Below, piece by piece: positions 43,301 to 54,629 of a stretch of 64,000 nt of DNA. The notes under the pieces are model-generated. The model worked only from the letters and a program-made list of their open reading frames with translations, was not told the DNA's origin and searched no databases. The translations under genes and the position numbers were made by a program. Each line of letters opens with the position of its first letter. The stretch's first letter is position 1. Source of the DNA: Saccharomycopsis fibuligera x Saccharomycopsis cf. fibuligera (Eukaryota; Ascomycota; Saccharomycetes; Ascoideales; Saccharomycopsidaceae); NCBI GenBank assembly GCA_001936135.1, contig CP012810.1, forward strand, positions 930,001 to 994,000, given 5' to 3'.

Positions 43301-44294
43301 CACTAGAGAATACGCATTTTTGACCATTGCTTCAATATCCTGCTTGGGAGATTCTGTGTACGAAATACCTCAGATGCCTGCATTATTGTGGAGTTCTGTT
43401 GCTGGTGACATAACTGGAGTCTCTACTCATTCCTGGAAGCATATGATTCATATTATGTTAAGATCAGTGGTTAAGAATTGTCCAGTAAAATACATTGACC
43501 CATTTTTGAAAGAGTTGCTAACCCTTTGTTTACCAACCATTGATTCCTTGCTAATGGACAAGTGGGGTAAAATTATTAGTAAAGGTATTCAAATGAATGG
43601 AGAGACTGATGATGACTTATCAGAAGAAATGATGGAAGAGCATTTATTGAGACAATTAACTGCGGTGGTTGATAGATTTTTGATAGATTTTGTTGGACAA
43701 TTCTCTAGTAGAGGCGTATCAGCTTATTCTGAGTTACAGCTAGCTGCAAGGGAGCTTATTCTTAATGATACACAACTATTGGAATACTTTTTGAGACTAG
43801 TGATACATATAATTTCATTCAAAGATACTAAATGCTCTTATAACGCTATATTGATATTGCGAGGAATTTTGAAGGACATTTTGTTGAAAAACGAAGAAAT
43901 TGATAAATGGCTATGCCAGGAAACATTCACTATCTTGGTTAATATGCTTCTAGACAATTACTTTTTGGACGCACATAGTGAAGCAGGATACTTGCTTTGT
44001 GAAATCTATATTACCTTGAGGACCAAATATAGTGCTCCTAGATTATTTTTGCAAAATATGTTGAATTTGACAGACAAGGCAATGGCAAACATGGAAAAAA
44101 TGCTTATGAGCAGCAAAAGTTTAAGACAACAAAGAAACTGTCTTGTGCAAGCTATAACTAGCAAACAAAACGAGCAATTTCAAGAAGACAGAAGAACTAG
44201 AGCCATTAATCGTAAAAAAAAGGCAGAAACTGATTTGATTAGTCAGTCTTTATCCGAAGAAGGTGATGGGGTGCTAGGTAACTTGTTTTCCTAA
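40377..44294 (+). CDS. MSN5: Karyopherin Msn5 (exportin-5 family), two exons
   Basis: Importin-beta family receptor that exports phosphorylated proteins (for example Pho4, Far1 and Mig1 in yeast) and imports RPA, using Ran-GTP. Exon 1 is 40377-40469 (31 codons, MDSNGVSQIIAALGVIHNPR at the start) and exon 2 is 40620-44294, giving 1255 residues (S. cerevisiae 1224). The join reads QAQE/FLNIVEQ, restoring a typical N-terminal HEAT helix followed by PFWGYQLSL and VRHFGLILLERSI, as in exportin-5. Without exon 1 the second exon begins in mid-helix with no ATG nearby. The rest is alpha-helical HEAT repeats, with a Lys-rich C terminus. Distinguished from Xpo1 and Los1 by the N-terminal sequence and length. 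Confidence 0.85.
40470..40619 (+). other. MSN5 intron (150 bp)
   Basis: Donor GTGAGT, branch AACTAAC at 40599-40605, acceptor CTATAG, phase 0. The branch-to-acceptor distance is normal for yeast. Confidence 0.85.
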
Positions 44295-45025
44295 ACTTGT
44301 GGTATCTAATGCCATATATATTATATCATATACATATTTCTGAGCTATTTATCATGATGTTTAGAATCTTTTTTTTCTTTTATGGCAGTGCTTTTAGGAG
44401 GTGTTTTTGTCTATTGGTTATTTGTATTATATGCAGCTAGAGAACCTTTAGTGTTCCTTAAACTTCATGCAAGAAAGAATAATTACAAAAAAAAAAAAAA
44501 AAAGAAAAAAGAAAAGAGTAACAAAGTAAAAATATATTTCAAAAGAAAAAATTGATCTATACAATAAGGAAGATTGGATTTCACTAAGGAAAGAAACTGT
44601 TAAAAACATTTTATATTTGGAAGAATTTATTCGTTTTTTTGTTTTTTGTCTTTTCACTCGTCCCGATCTGTTGACCATTGTATTTCCGTACTTATGTTTT
44701 CCAAAATGAATCAGTTAAAAAAGTCAGAGTTTCTTATCAGAAATAAGTACATTAGAAAGCTGCAGCCAACTCACTTGTACTCAGATGCTGTGATGATGGG
44801 GGAGATATGAGCTCTTTATTAGTTGTAATAACGAGATGGTAATAATTCAAATGTATCTGCAGGCTTGGTATAATAACAAAGCCGGGTATCCCCTTCACAT
44901 GTGAGATGTGCACATCTGTGCCAGGAAAAAAATATCAAAAACAGAAATAACTCAACATCATCACCAAATATCATGAGGAGCTGGATAAGTAGTATAGACT
45001 AGAAATACTCTTCATAATAATAATA
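44295..45025. other. Intergenic region MSN5-RPP1
   Basis: MSN5 3' flank and RPP1 promoter, AT-rich with an interrupted A tract near 44487-44505. No gene or RNA is recognised. Confidence 0.7.
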
Positions 45026-45889
45026 ATGCTTTTTGATTTAAACATACCCTGGCCAGTCACAGACTATAAGAGTAAACCTCTGGAAAATGATATCCGTCGC
45101 CTTAAAAGCATTCTCTTAGTGCTCGAGCAGCTTCAGTACTCTCATGTGGCCTTCAACTTCCAGCTAGATCCAACTCTCAGAATCACTAAAAAGGACTTTG
45201 ATCACGCAAGCCCCAACCCAATAGACTTGACTCTTTTCAAGGAATTTGAAGGTAGAATTAAGATATACTCTCGTATAACCATTACTTTAACCGATCCGGC
45301 TGACTTTCCCGGGTTGAAGCACTTCAATGATAGTTTTGACATTATTGCTATCCAGCCCACTAATGACAAGTCTCTTTCCATGGCCACCACTAATTTGGAA
45401 GTAGACATTATAACATTTAATTATACTGACAATTTGCGTTTCTGGCTACGAAACAAAGCAGTGCACAGTGGTATTGCGAAAGGTCGCAAATTTGAAATAG
45501 TGTACCGTTCTTTATTGGATCCCGAGACCAGGAAAAACTTCCTTTCGGTGACCAAACATGTTATTAGGGCATCAAGGTCGGTAGGGATTTTTATCTCCAG
45601 TGGAGCTGTTTCTGCATTGCATGTCAAGACTCAATTTGATCTCGTCAATTTGTTGAAGCTAGCGAATGTGTCACACCACCAGATTCCAATTATAATAAAC
45701 CAAACACCAGCAAAAGTGCTTTTGAATGGGAAATTAAGAAACGTCAGCTATAAGCAAGCAATTGCTGCAGGGGACGATGTGTTAGAGGCACAATTAGAAA
45801 CAACAAACAAGAACGATTTGAGCAGGTACAAGAGAAAGATTGACGAGGATGAATTGAGTGTGATGAACAAGTTGCAGAAAGTCGACTAG
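45026..45889 (+). CDS. RPP1: RNase P / RNase MRP subunit Rpp1 (p30)
   Basis: Protein subunit shared by nuclear RNase P (tRNA 5' processing) and RNase MRP (rRNA processing). The 287-residue protein (S. cerevisiae 293) starts MLFDLNIPWP like its orthologs and has the TIM-barrel signatures of the p30 family: SHVAFNFQLDP, YSRITITL, FDIIAIQPTND and DIITF. Later SGAVSALHVKTQFDLVNLLK matches the C-terminal barrel strands. A charged tail follows. The first ATG is used. It is followed in the same direction by UTP8, 488 bases downstream; both act in nucleolar RNA maturation. Confidence 0.93.
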   Translation: MLFDLNIPWPVTDYKSKPLENDIRRLKSILLVLEQLQYSHVAFNFQLDPTLRITKKDFDHASPNPIDLTLFKEFEGRIKIYSRITITLTDPADFPGLKHFNDSFDIIAIQPTNDKSLSMATTNLEVDIITFNYTDNLRFWLRNKAVHSGIAKGRKFEIVYRSLLDPETRKNFLSVTKHVIRASRSVGIFISSGAVSALHVKTQFDLVNLLKLANVSHHQIPIIINQTPAKVLLNGKLRNVSYKQAIAAGDDVLEAQLETTNKNDLSRYKRKIDEDELSVMNKLQKVD

Positions 45890-46377
45890 CGTTGAGGATG
45901 GTGGGGTTTAACCCATTAATTTGTGACTTTATATATATAATATGTCTAACGTATACTGTACTATACTGTTAGTTAGTGTATATTTATTTGATACTAATTG
46001 AGCTCTATATCTAAAACTATGCCATATAAAGCACATATATACCTATAAAAAAGGTGTTTTGCTGCTCCATCGCTTACCCGTCTGCAGCCCTAAAATTTTT
46101 TTTTTTTCCTCTTAGCGAAGATGGAGTTGAAAAATTGTTTCAATATACAGGACGAAAAGTTTTATTATTCTACGTAGGACAAACCAGAGCGCAAGTACAG
46201 GGGTTTCAATATTGTGGAGAGTCAGCAAGCTTTGAATATACATATCACTGTCTGCATTCATAAAAGGCTACAACTATTTTATTTTGGGTACGATAATCTC
46301 AATACTAGACTAACATAGATAGAGAGCAAGAGATCCGTTGCACTCAAAAATTCAGAACGCAATTCAAGATTCACAAA
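45890..46377. promoter_or_regulatory. UTP8 promoter region
   Basis: Contains AAAATTTTTTTTTTTT near 46093-46107 and TGAAAAATT at 46128-46136, which resembles the RRPE element common upstream of yeast ribosome-biogenesis genes. No clear PAC motif is seen. Confidence 0.45.
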
Positions 46378-49300
46378 ATGGCCCCTTCGTTGTCTGACTT
46401 ATATCAGATTTTCAAGCTTCCTAGAATATCCAATATTCCAATCACCAATAGGTGTGTTGTTGCCCAGAATAATGAGTCTTTCAATAGTAGTACTTCTACC
46501 ACTATAAACTCTTATGCTAGCAAAAGCAAAACCAGCCTGGATTTCTTGCACTTGGCAATCTCATCTTCGAGCATATCCAGTTATGTGCTCACACCATCAC
46601 CGAGACTTGTCTGGTCTTACTCATTGTCGCCATCTATTATTGTAAATGCTTTAACAGTATTTGAAGAACAGACTGGTGGTAGCACATATTTTGCAGCCAG
46701 CGTATACAACTATAGCAATAAGAAGCATTTTTTGAAGCTTATTGTGAATGCATCATTAACAAAAGGAGGCAGTAACGCTGCCTCATTGACCTCTTACAGC
46801 GCCAAAAGTAATGATGAGAAAGAGGATAGCGAAAGCAGTGACAACTTTAGCCCCGAATTGCAAATTTTGGACGTGGAGTTTCCTCATGAGATTAAAAATA
46901 TTAAGTTTAGCAAAAATGGAAAATTTGTGTACTTGCTTTTGTCCAATGGTGATGTTCAATCCTACAAGTTTTCAATAAAGGCAGAAGATTATGAAAATCC
47001 AATATCAAAAATCAGCCAGGATACAACATCTGCTACTCAAGTCACTAGAAAGAGAAATTTAAGAGCCAATACTAGCATTAGTGCCACTGAAGACAGTGCT
47101 GGGTCACAGCTCGTCAAGTTCAGCAAATACATTTCTGTTACTGATAATGCATCATCATCATTGAGCACTTCTCAGAATGCCGGCTTACTTGTCAACAACA
47201 ACGATGGGTTTTTACTAGTAGTGAAAAATAATGACTCTACCACGGCAAAGAAACAAAAAACCAACGCAAAATCAATTTTGCAGATGATCTTGCTCAATAA
47301 TGGTGAAGTACATGAAATGTCCCTGGTGCCGGTGCCACAAACAGTTACTGCGGCTGCACACAGTGAAGAAGATAATGATGAACTGATTTTTAGTTATAAT
47401 TCTGGCACTTTGTATGAATTAAACCTCAAGTCACAGATTTTGTCCTTGTATAGCTTGCCTGATGCCCACTTAACTAAACAAACTCCATTGTCGTCCCTAT
47501 TCAGTATTGTTGTTGATGCTAATGCCACTGCTACGTCTCAAAGTAAGGGAGACGTCAGATTACTTTCACCAGCTGCTGATCGTGTAATTTTGAACATTGG
47601 TAGTAAAGTTTTCCTCATAAACTCCAAATTCGGGGCTATCTTGGCAGATTACAATTTGCCAACGACGGATTCCTTCAGTTCTAATGGCACAAATTCTCAA
47701 CAACAGCAACAACAGCAACCTGATTGTTTATTGTTGGACGTCGGGGAAGTTAAGGGCACTTCCACTCACAACTCTATCACCTCCTTGAATTTGTTGATGC
47801 TCAGCAATGCTGATAATAATTACAGTTTGAACAACATGGCAGTGAATGTCGGTAACAATAGTCTTGTGGAGTCTTTGGGAAAAGGTATTGAATTATACTG
47901 CAACAAGAGACAGAAAGCTGCTCCATTATCCGTGACTGCTTCTCCCTCAAAAAAGAGCAAAAACAAAAGAAAGCTGAACGTTGGTGCTTCTACTGATGAC
48001 AGTAGGGCAACTTCAATTGATGAAGGTAAATTAGTGAGTGAGTACTTGATAACCACTGGCTCTTGTGCTGCTGCCTTTACCCCTGAAAATGAAACTGAAA
48101 AGAATGGTGCGGTTTCCAATAAAAGCAGAACAAAGTTTTCTTCTTCAATAACAGATGCCAGCTTTATAGCAAGTCAAGTTGGTATAGTACATGATGCGGA
48201 AGTTGCAAAAGTTAAGTCATTCTTGGTCGACTTGGCTAAGATTAACACTAGCAGTCCAGAAGAGTTTGATTCAGCTTTTATAAGCTTTGTGAAAAGAAGG
48301 GAAGTGAGTCTTGAAAAAGTCACTGAGGCAGCTTATACTAAGAATGTCAAAGCTAACTCTGATGCTCTTGATGAGCAAGTCAGCAAAGTACAAAAAATTC
48401 TCTTTAAGGATCCTAGAAAAGATTTTGAATTATCGAGTGAGGCTTTGGAATATGTATTGAGCTTGGTTTTTGCAAAATTGCAACCATCAACGACGAAAAC
48501 AATAAAGAAACAACATCAACAACATCAGCAAAAAGAACCAGAAACTAAGACCACCGATAATGATGTGTACCGTTTGAACTTTGTGCCCAAGTTGACATTG
48601 ATTTATTTCGCACAACACAACTTGTTCCCATTGAAATATACCTTGCATCATTTCTTGCAGCATTTCAAGCAAGATTGGCTTGTGTTAAGATATGTTATCG
48701 CTAATCGCGACTTGCAGTTGTCAGCTGAAGACATCTTATTGCTTTTGTCGGAATTGACTCAAGATTTTGAGACTGATGACATAAGTGCTACGTTGAAGAA
48801 AGCTGCAGGACTTGCATCAAATGGCAATGGTAATGGTAGAGCTAACGATGCTGATGGTGACGTTGAAATGAATAATGATGAAAATGATGGTTATAGTGCT
48901 AACAACAATGCCGACAACTTGAAGGATGAGTTGATCAAGAGTTTGATTTCCCTTCTTTTGGCCACCAAGTCTGACTTGGAGATTATCAAAACTGTTAAAA
49001 ATTTGCTTAACTCTTCTTCTTCATCCTCGTCAAGTGCTGATGATGACCAAGAAAACCAACAACCATTAGAATCAATTTCTGCCGGAAGTTCTGTTTCTTT
49101 CAATGACAATGTTGATAATTTGATATTTAAAATTATTGCACTAAACCACGGTATCAAATTGCTCAATTTAATTATTGATGGTATTGGGATTTTGAACTTC
49201 AAATTCACAAATAACGAGCACAAAATGGCACAATTAATCAAGTTCTGTGAAGTTAAAGCACAAGAGATCCTTAGATTTGAACCTGTGGGTTTGCTCATCG

Positions 49301-49569
49301 ATGAGATTGTGGAAGATTGCGAAGAATCACTACAGAAACAGCAGCAACAACCGCAGCAGCAGCAGAAGCAACAACAGGCAATGGCTCTGGTGAAAACTGT
49401 TGCTCATGGTAATGAACCAAAGATTGTTTCTGTAAAGAATCACAAGATTGATGAGAAATTGTCATCTATTATAGGTACTGGGGAAGCTGCTGCCGCAAGT
49501 GCAAGCAAAGAATACTTTGAAGAAAAAGTGCCGGTATACTCTGTGGAAAGATTGATCAATTTGAATTAG
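46378..49569 (+). CDS. UTP8: t-UTP component Utp8 of the small-subunit processome
   Basis: Nucleolar protein of the t-UTP/UTP-A complex, which binds the nascent 5' ETS and supports rDNA transcription and 18S maturation. In S. cerevisiae it also assists tRNA export. The 1063-residue product opens MAPSLSDLYQIFKLPRI and has ISSYVLTPSPRLVWSYSLSP, matching the N-terminal propeller of Utp8, then a mid-region propeller and helical C-terminal parts (DVYRLNFVPKLTLIYFAQHN). It is much longer than the 713-residue S. cerevisiae protein because of Ser-, Asn- and Gln-rich insertions (for example around 830-865 and 990-1005). Assignment rests on the N terminus and architecture, so it is less certain than its neighbours. 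The first ATG is used. Confidence 0.72.
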   Translation: MAPSLSDLYQIFKLPRISNIPITNRCVVAQNNESFNSSTSTTINSYASKSKTSLDFLHLAISSSSISSYVLTPSPRLVWSYSLSPSIIVNALTVFEEQTGGSTYFAASVYNYSNKKHFLKLIVNASLTKGGSNAASLTSYSAKSNDEKEDSESSDNFSPELQILDVEFPHEIKNIKFSKNGKFVYLLLSNGDVQSYKFSIKAEDYENPISKISQDTTSATQVTRKRNLRANTSISATEDSAGSQLVKFSKYISVTDNASSSLSTSQNAGLLVNNNDGFLLVVKNNDSTTAKKQKTNAKSILQMILLNNGEVHEMSLVPVPQTVTAAAHSEEDNDELIFSYNSGTLYELNLKSQILSLYSLPDAHLTKQTPLSSLFSIVVDANATATSQSKGDVRLLSPAADRVILNIGSKVFLINSKFGAILADYNLPTTDSFSSNGTNSQQQQQQQPDCLLLDVGEVKGTSTHNSITSLNLLMLSNADNNYSLNNMAVNVGNNSLVESLGKGIELYCNKRQKAAPLSVTASPSKKSKNKRKLNVGASTDDSRATSIDEGKLVSEYLITTGSCAAAFTPENETEKNGAVSNKSRTKFSSSITDASFIASQVGIVHDAEVAKVKSFLVDLAKINTSSPEEFDSAFISFVKRREVSLEKVTEAAYTKNVKANSDALDEQVSKVQKILFKDPRKDFELSSEALEYVLSLVFAKLQPSTTKTIKKQHQQHQQKEPETKTTDNDVYRLNFVPKLTLIYFAQHNLFPLKYTLHHFLQHFKQDWLVLRYVIANRDLQLSAEDILLLLSELTQDFETDDISATLKKAAGLASNGNGNGRANDADGDVEMNNDENDGYSANNNADNLKDELIKSLISLLLATKSDLEIIKTVKNLLNSSSSSSSSADDDQENQQPLESISAGSSVSFNDNVDNLIFKIIALNHGIKLLNLIIDGIGILNFKFTNNEHKMAQLIKFCEVKAQEILRFEPVGLLIDEIVEDCEESLQKQQQQPQQQQKQQQAMALVKTVAHGNEPKIVSVKNHKIDEKLSSIIGTGEAAAASASKEYFEEKVPVYSVERLINLN

Positions 49570-50865
49570 ATGCATTAATGTTGTCTTTGGAATGAAACAC
49601 GATGTCACAATTTTTTGTCTAGTTAGTTAGCTTCAATACGAAAATATGCTATTAGTGTTTATTGTAAACTATTGCTACACATCAAACCTCGTAATCGTGT
49701 GGTTAGTATTGCCATAATTTGAGTTTGGATTTACCAGCCAAAACTAAAAAGCAAGGAAAAAGTAAAAGATTCTGCAAAGATATTCAACAAGCCTTTTGAA
49801 TGATAAACAAAACTTTTTAGTCAACAAAAATTATTCAAATTTTACATCACCAAGACACTGAATGTATACAACTGCAACAACTGCCAAACTTAAACCTACA
49901 GGATGTTTTACCCTCAAGCTATCAGCCAAATAGTTAGAAGGGTGTCTGTTTTGCAATATAAATATACAATGAGAGATATCAATAACAATTTTCAAGCAGA
50001 CAAGTGTTCATCATATATCTACTTTATTTCTATGATGAAAACAATAAGAAGAGGTTTCGTGCTTTGGGTAGTTTAGCAACGACAAATAATTCGCCAACTG
50101 CGAATCTTCAACATACGTTAGTCAACCGAACTCTTTGCTTCTTCTTCAATCAGTGAAAAAATAATTAAGAACTACATAGATTTATCTTTTAGCATTTCTT
50201 GTATCAGTTGTTGTTCATGCTGGTTTTAGCAGACTACAGCTAGGACGACAATCTGTGTTCTCAATCACCGACTTGTTAAAACAAGAAAAGCTGCAGCTTA
50301 AATCCTTATAGGAAAGTTAACAAACTGGTAAAGTAAAAAAGCTAAGTTGTGAAATAAAAAACATGAAGCTTTCTACAATTAAAAATTTTGATGATTGTGA
50401 GATACCATTTTATTATACAATATGATAGGAATGAAAAGATTAAAAGAGAATAAAAAAAAGGAAAAATAAAACAAAAGAAAAATAAGATGAATAATGTAAC
50501 GCAAAGTCTTTCCCTTTTCAGTTTTCTTTTTAGGATACAAAAACAAAAGAACCAGAAATACAATGACAGAATTTGAGGAAAATATAGCGGCTGATGACGG
50601 CAATTTGAATGACACTAGAAGGCACGATGGGTACTGCATGACAATGAAAAATATTTAGGACTAACAATAAAGTCAGCCAATGATGTTGCATGCTTGATTG
50701 TGTGAAAAAATACTTGAAAACAAAGACCTTTTTTTGAACAAATTTTATATTTTTTTCGGTAATTTTTATTTTTTATAGCCCACAATAGTACAAAGAGAAA
50801 GTAAAAAAAAGGAGATAAAGTTAAAAAAAGAAAAACACAATTAGTCAATCTTAGCTTCAAAAAAT
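49570..50865. other. Convergent spacer between UTP8 and NOP1
   Basis: 1.3 kb between two 3' ends, long for convergent yeast genes. Open frames (50342-50908 minus) are low complexity. A minus-strand C-box (ATGATGA, 50010-50004) and D-box (CTGA, 49925-49922) about 90 bases apart could bound a C/D snoRNA, but the terminal stem is weak. Otherwise nothing is recognised. Confidence 0.5.
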
Positions 50866-51831
50866 TTATTTGAGACCAGCACGCACGTAACGACCAACAA
50901 CAATACAATGGTCTCTTTCATATGGTTCCAAAGTCAATTGTTCCAATGGCTTGATACGTTCTTCTCTCAATTTTTGCACTTCTCTAGCGAAAACGGTCTC
51001 AGCATCAACAGTAGAGTCAATACAGTTAGCCTTAATAGAGATAACCACACCACCTTGGTCTTTCAAGAACATGTGTGAGTTCAAAGCAATAATACGAGCT
51101 TGATCAGGTTGGGCAACATCAGCAAACACAGCATCGACCATACCTATCAACATTCTGTATTTTTGTGGATGACGAGCATCTTCAATAATTGGAATGACAT
51201 TTGGTCTCTTCTTGGCCATACCAATCAATTCTCTACCTGGTCTGTGAGCAAACTCCACAGCGTAAACAACACCTTCTGGGCCAACAACATCAGCAACGTG
51301 AGATACAGAGGTTCCGGAAGCAGCACCAAGATAAAGGACTTTCTTACCTGGTGCAATGAACAATTCATCAAGACCACCCATAATACCAGCAGCCAACTTA
51401 GATCTGAAAGGATTCCAAACTCTGTATTCAACCTTGGTTGGTGGGACACCATCTTCCTTGGATGGTTCTTCAATAGAAACTCTCTTTTCACCGTAGACAC
51501 TTTCACCTGGAGCAACGTTCTTCGTGACTAATAAATCTTCTTTACCTCTGGCAATAAAGACACCAGCATGACGATGAGGTTCGATAATGGTTTTTTGACC
51601 ACCTTTAGCACCACCTCTGGCACCACCACGGCCACCTCTGGCACCACCGCGACCACCTCTGGCACCGCCTCTGGCACCGCCTCTGGCACCACCACGGCCA
51701 CCACCTCTGCCACCGAAACTGCCACCACGACCACCTCTGGCGCCACCTCTACCGCCACCTCTACCACCAAAGCCACCGGCTTTACCGCCACGGCCACCTC
51801 TGGATCCACCTCTTGGAGCACCAAAAGCCAT
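50866..51831 (-). CDS. NOP1: Fibrillarin, rRNA 2'-O-methyltransferase
   Basis: Catalytic subunit of box C/D snoRNPs in the nucleolus; it also methylates a histone H2A glutamine in yeast. The 321-residue protein (S. cerevisiae 327) has a glycine/arginine-rich N-terminal domain (about 5-80) of RGG and RGGARGG repeats, then the fibrillarin fold: [32 protein letters not shown], the SAM-binding [20 protein letters not shown] and [12 protein letters not shown]. Leucines and alanines use the biased codons expected of a highly expressed gene, which leaves long antisense frames. The first ATG is used. Divergent from IPL1. Confidence 0.97.
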   Translation of the reverse strand: MAFGAPRGGSRGGRGGKAGGFGGRGGGRGGARGGRGGSFGGRGGGRGGARGGARGGARGGRGGARGGRGGARGGAKGGQKTIIEPHRHAGVFIARGKEDLLVTKNVAPGESVYGEKRVSIEEPSKEDGVPPTKVEYRVWNPFRSKLAAGIMGGLDELFIAPGKKVLYLGAASGTSVSHVADVVGPEGVVYAVEFAHRPGRELIGMAKKRPNVIPIIEDARHPQKYRMLIGMVDAVFADVAQPDQARIIALNSHMFLKDQGGVVISIKANCIDSTVDAETVFAREVQKLREERIKPLEQLTLEPYERDHCIVVGRYVRAGLK

Positions 51832-52662
51832 TATTGATTATATATGTATGAGATTTTTTTGTTTTTTGTTATTGAGATTTCTCGTTTCCAAGATATTTGC
51901 AATTAAAACGAAAAGATGTTTGCAAAAGACTGTGTGTATGTAAACCTGCTACTGTCTTTTTGACCCGAAATCTTTATCGTTTGATGAGGATTATAAAATA
52001 GATTCAGTAAAGATTGAAACTTGTACGAGAAATGGCTGCTCTAGATACAAAATTGCAATGAAATTTTTTTTTTTTATTTTCTTTCTTTTCTGGCTTTGAT
52101 TTTTTCTGCGCAGTGAAAATTAGAAGAAAAAAATTTTTTTTTTTCCAATGCCCATGCCCAGGGTAAGCCCTCATCGCCTTAATAGAGCATGCTGGCGCAT
52201 ATGTGTGCATACAACATGGCAATATTTTAGGCTTGAGAACTTGTACTTTGCTGGTCTTCTTCAAAGACTAGAGCCAATCTTTGGTAGCCTTTTAATTTTT
52301 TTAGTTTTGCGTTATCATATAATGGGCTATGCATTTGATTAAAATATGACTACAAAATGTATATAACAATTGCGGTTGCAACAGTTTTGATCAAATCTAG
52401 CAGCAAATAAAATACTAAGCGGCCTACGAGACACTTCCACAAACCACAAATACTTATACACACTACTCTAGTCACATGATATCAGTTAGGTATTTTGTTT
52501 GTTGTTAGATTCTAAATAAGGAAATATGTAAATAAACTACTCTGTTTTGTTTTTATTTACGGAAATCATCGAGAAAACAAACGAAAAGACAGCATTGATA
52601 ACCCTAGCTCATCACTTTTTCTCTTCATATTTATTAACAATAAGCTTGATATACCAGCCACT
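51832..52662. promoter_or_regulatory. Divergent promoter region of NOP1 and IPL1
   Basis: About 830 bases. GATGAG at 51983-51988 is a PAC-like core and TGAAATTTTTT near 52059-52069 is RRPE-like, the pair typical for ribosome-biogenesis genes, though the orientation and flanks are imperfect. No cell-cycle box was recognised for IPL1. Confidence 0.4.
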
Positions 52663-54062
52663 ATGTTTTCTCAAAACATGTCACACTCCTCGGAAAACGT
52701 TGGGGATGGACGTAAAGTAGGTATTTACTTGCACTTCTCTTTTATAAAAAACTCAGCTGTCTTTCAGAGATGATTACGGGTACAGACGCTAACTACAAAA
52801 AATTCTAGCCATTTAGCAAAACCGTCAAGCCCGGCCTTGTGGTGCGAAACCCATTAGTGAAACTTCAACTAAATGGACATCAAAAGATTACTAAAAACAG
52901 TCAGACTCCCAACAGCGACTTGCTTCGTAATTCAAACCTCCAAAAGCTCTCGACGACGTGGGATCCATTAGGAACGATAAACTACAACAATACTAGCAGT
53001 AACAATAATAACAACAATACTAGTACAAGCCACATCAACAGTATCAACACCAGTAATCATGGTAATGCTGGAAATACAAGCAACAGTAACATGGGCCCTC
53101 CAATATCACCAAGCGCTCATCGTCTTCATCCACAGCGTTCCTCAATATTCAACAAATCCCGCAGTTCATTGCATTATACCACCAGTAGCACCAGCAGCAA
53201 TGCTGATGACTTGGAAGGTATTCCTCATTTGAGACAATATACTCTTGACGATTTTGAAGTCGGTAAGAAATTAGGTAAGGGAAAGTTTGGTAAAGTGTAT
53301 TGTGTGCGCGACAAGAAAACTGGGTTTGTTTGTGCTTTGAAAGTAATGGAAAAGAAAGAGATCATTGATTACAAAGTAGAAAAACAATTCAGAAGAGAAA
53401 TTGAAATCCAATCAAATTTAAGGCATCCTAATGTGCTTAGACTCTATGGCTATTTCCACGATGAAAAAAGAGTATATTTGATTTTAGAATACGTAATCAA
53501 TGGAGAACTTTACAAATTCTTAAAGCAAAAGGGCCGTTTCAATGACGTTTATGGATCACATTACATTTACCAAATGGCTAATGCTTTACAATATTTGCAC
53601 AAGAAGCACATCATACATAGAGATATCAAGCCAGAAAACATTCTACTTGGGTTTGACAACATTATCAAGATCTCGGATTTCGGATGGAGTGTGCATGCTC
53701 CATCTTCTAAAAGAACGACAATGTGCGGCACGTTAGATTACTTGCCTCCAGAAATGGTAGAAGCAAAAGATCACTATAATGAGAAAATCGACGTTTGGGC
53801 TCTTGGGATTCTAATGTATGAATTATTAGTAGGAGCACCGCCTTTTGAAGAAGAATATAAGAGTGCTACGTATAAGAGAATTGCTAAAGTGGATTTGGTG
53901 TTGCCGAAATTTATTAGCACTGAGGCAGGTGATTTAATCAAGAAATTGTTGAGGCATGATGCAGATAAGAGAATAAGCTTGGATGAAGTGATTATACATC
54001 CATGGATAATGAAACATAAAAAATATTGGCCACAGCCGAAGAGACAAGTTGCGAGCAGCTGA
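52663..54062 (+). CDS. IPL1: Aurora kinase Ipl1, two exons
   Basis: Chromosomal passenger complex kinase that corrects kinetochore-microtubule attachment and controls the spindle checkpoint. Exon 1 is 52663-52716 (18 codons, [18 protein letters not shown]) and exon 2 is 52809-54062, giving 435 residues. An Asn/Ser/Thr-rich N-terminal arm precedes the kinase domain (about 155-415). It has the glycine loop [10 protein letters not shown], Lys196 in [17 protein letters not shown] with Asp290, Asp308 of DFGWS, and the Aurora activation loop KRTTMCGT (Thr321/322). The C-terminal lobe ends with [11 protein letters not shown]. The frame upstream of exon 2 reaches a TAG at the acceptor, so exon 1 is needed to supply the ATG. 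The splice join in phase 0 is inferred. Confidence 0.92.
52717..52808 (+). other. IPL1 intron (92 bp)
   Basis: Donor GTAGGT, branch GCTAAC at 52788-52793, acceptor TTCTAG, phase 0. The donor is a variant of GTATGT. A second GT at 52721 would need a different acceptor frame and does not join to the kinase frame. Confidence 0.75.
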
Positions 54063-54629
54063 AAAAGAGGAAAAATAGCACTATTGGATTTGCATTGTTC
54101 TCATTCATCTATTTAGACATTAGATATACCATACCCCGCATCGTGTATTTATAATTGGCTCACTCATTTAGTAGTGTTTAATTTGTTAGTTCTTTTGTTC
54201 AAGAAAAGATAAAAAAGCATTAATTACCAAGTGTAATTGTACAATCATATTCAAATAAGATACACTAAATAATGTGTAAGCAATATTTTCTTATTTTATT
54301 TTGCTGTTGCTGTTGAGAAAATCAAGGCCGCATTATTCAGAAATCCTCCGGGTACAAAAAAAAACTCAAAAACGAACTATGAAGCATTAGTTCTGAAGTG
54401 TAGCGTAGTATTATGAAAATAGGGATTAGCCCATAAATAGTAAGTATGAATTCCACTTGCGATATAAATAAATTATAGTATTATAACAGAAAAGAACAAG
54501 AAAAAAAAAAGGATAAACTAAATTTTGAAAAAAGAGAAGATTAAGTCAAAAGACAAAGCCTTGGAACATGCTTAATAAATCTAGGTGTGTGGATAACATC
54601 AGTCAGTAACTTTAACAACTTGAGTAGTC
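54063..54629. other. Convergent spacer IPL1-VPS35
   Basis: About 570 AT-rich bases between two stops, with A-rich strings near 54357-54363 and 54499-54510. No gene is seen. Confidence 0.7.
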
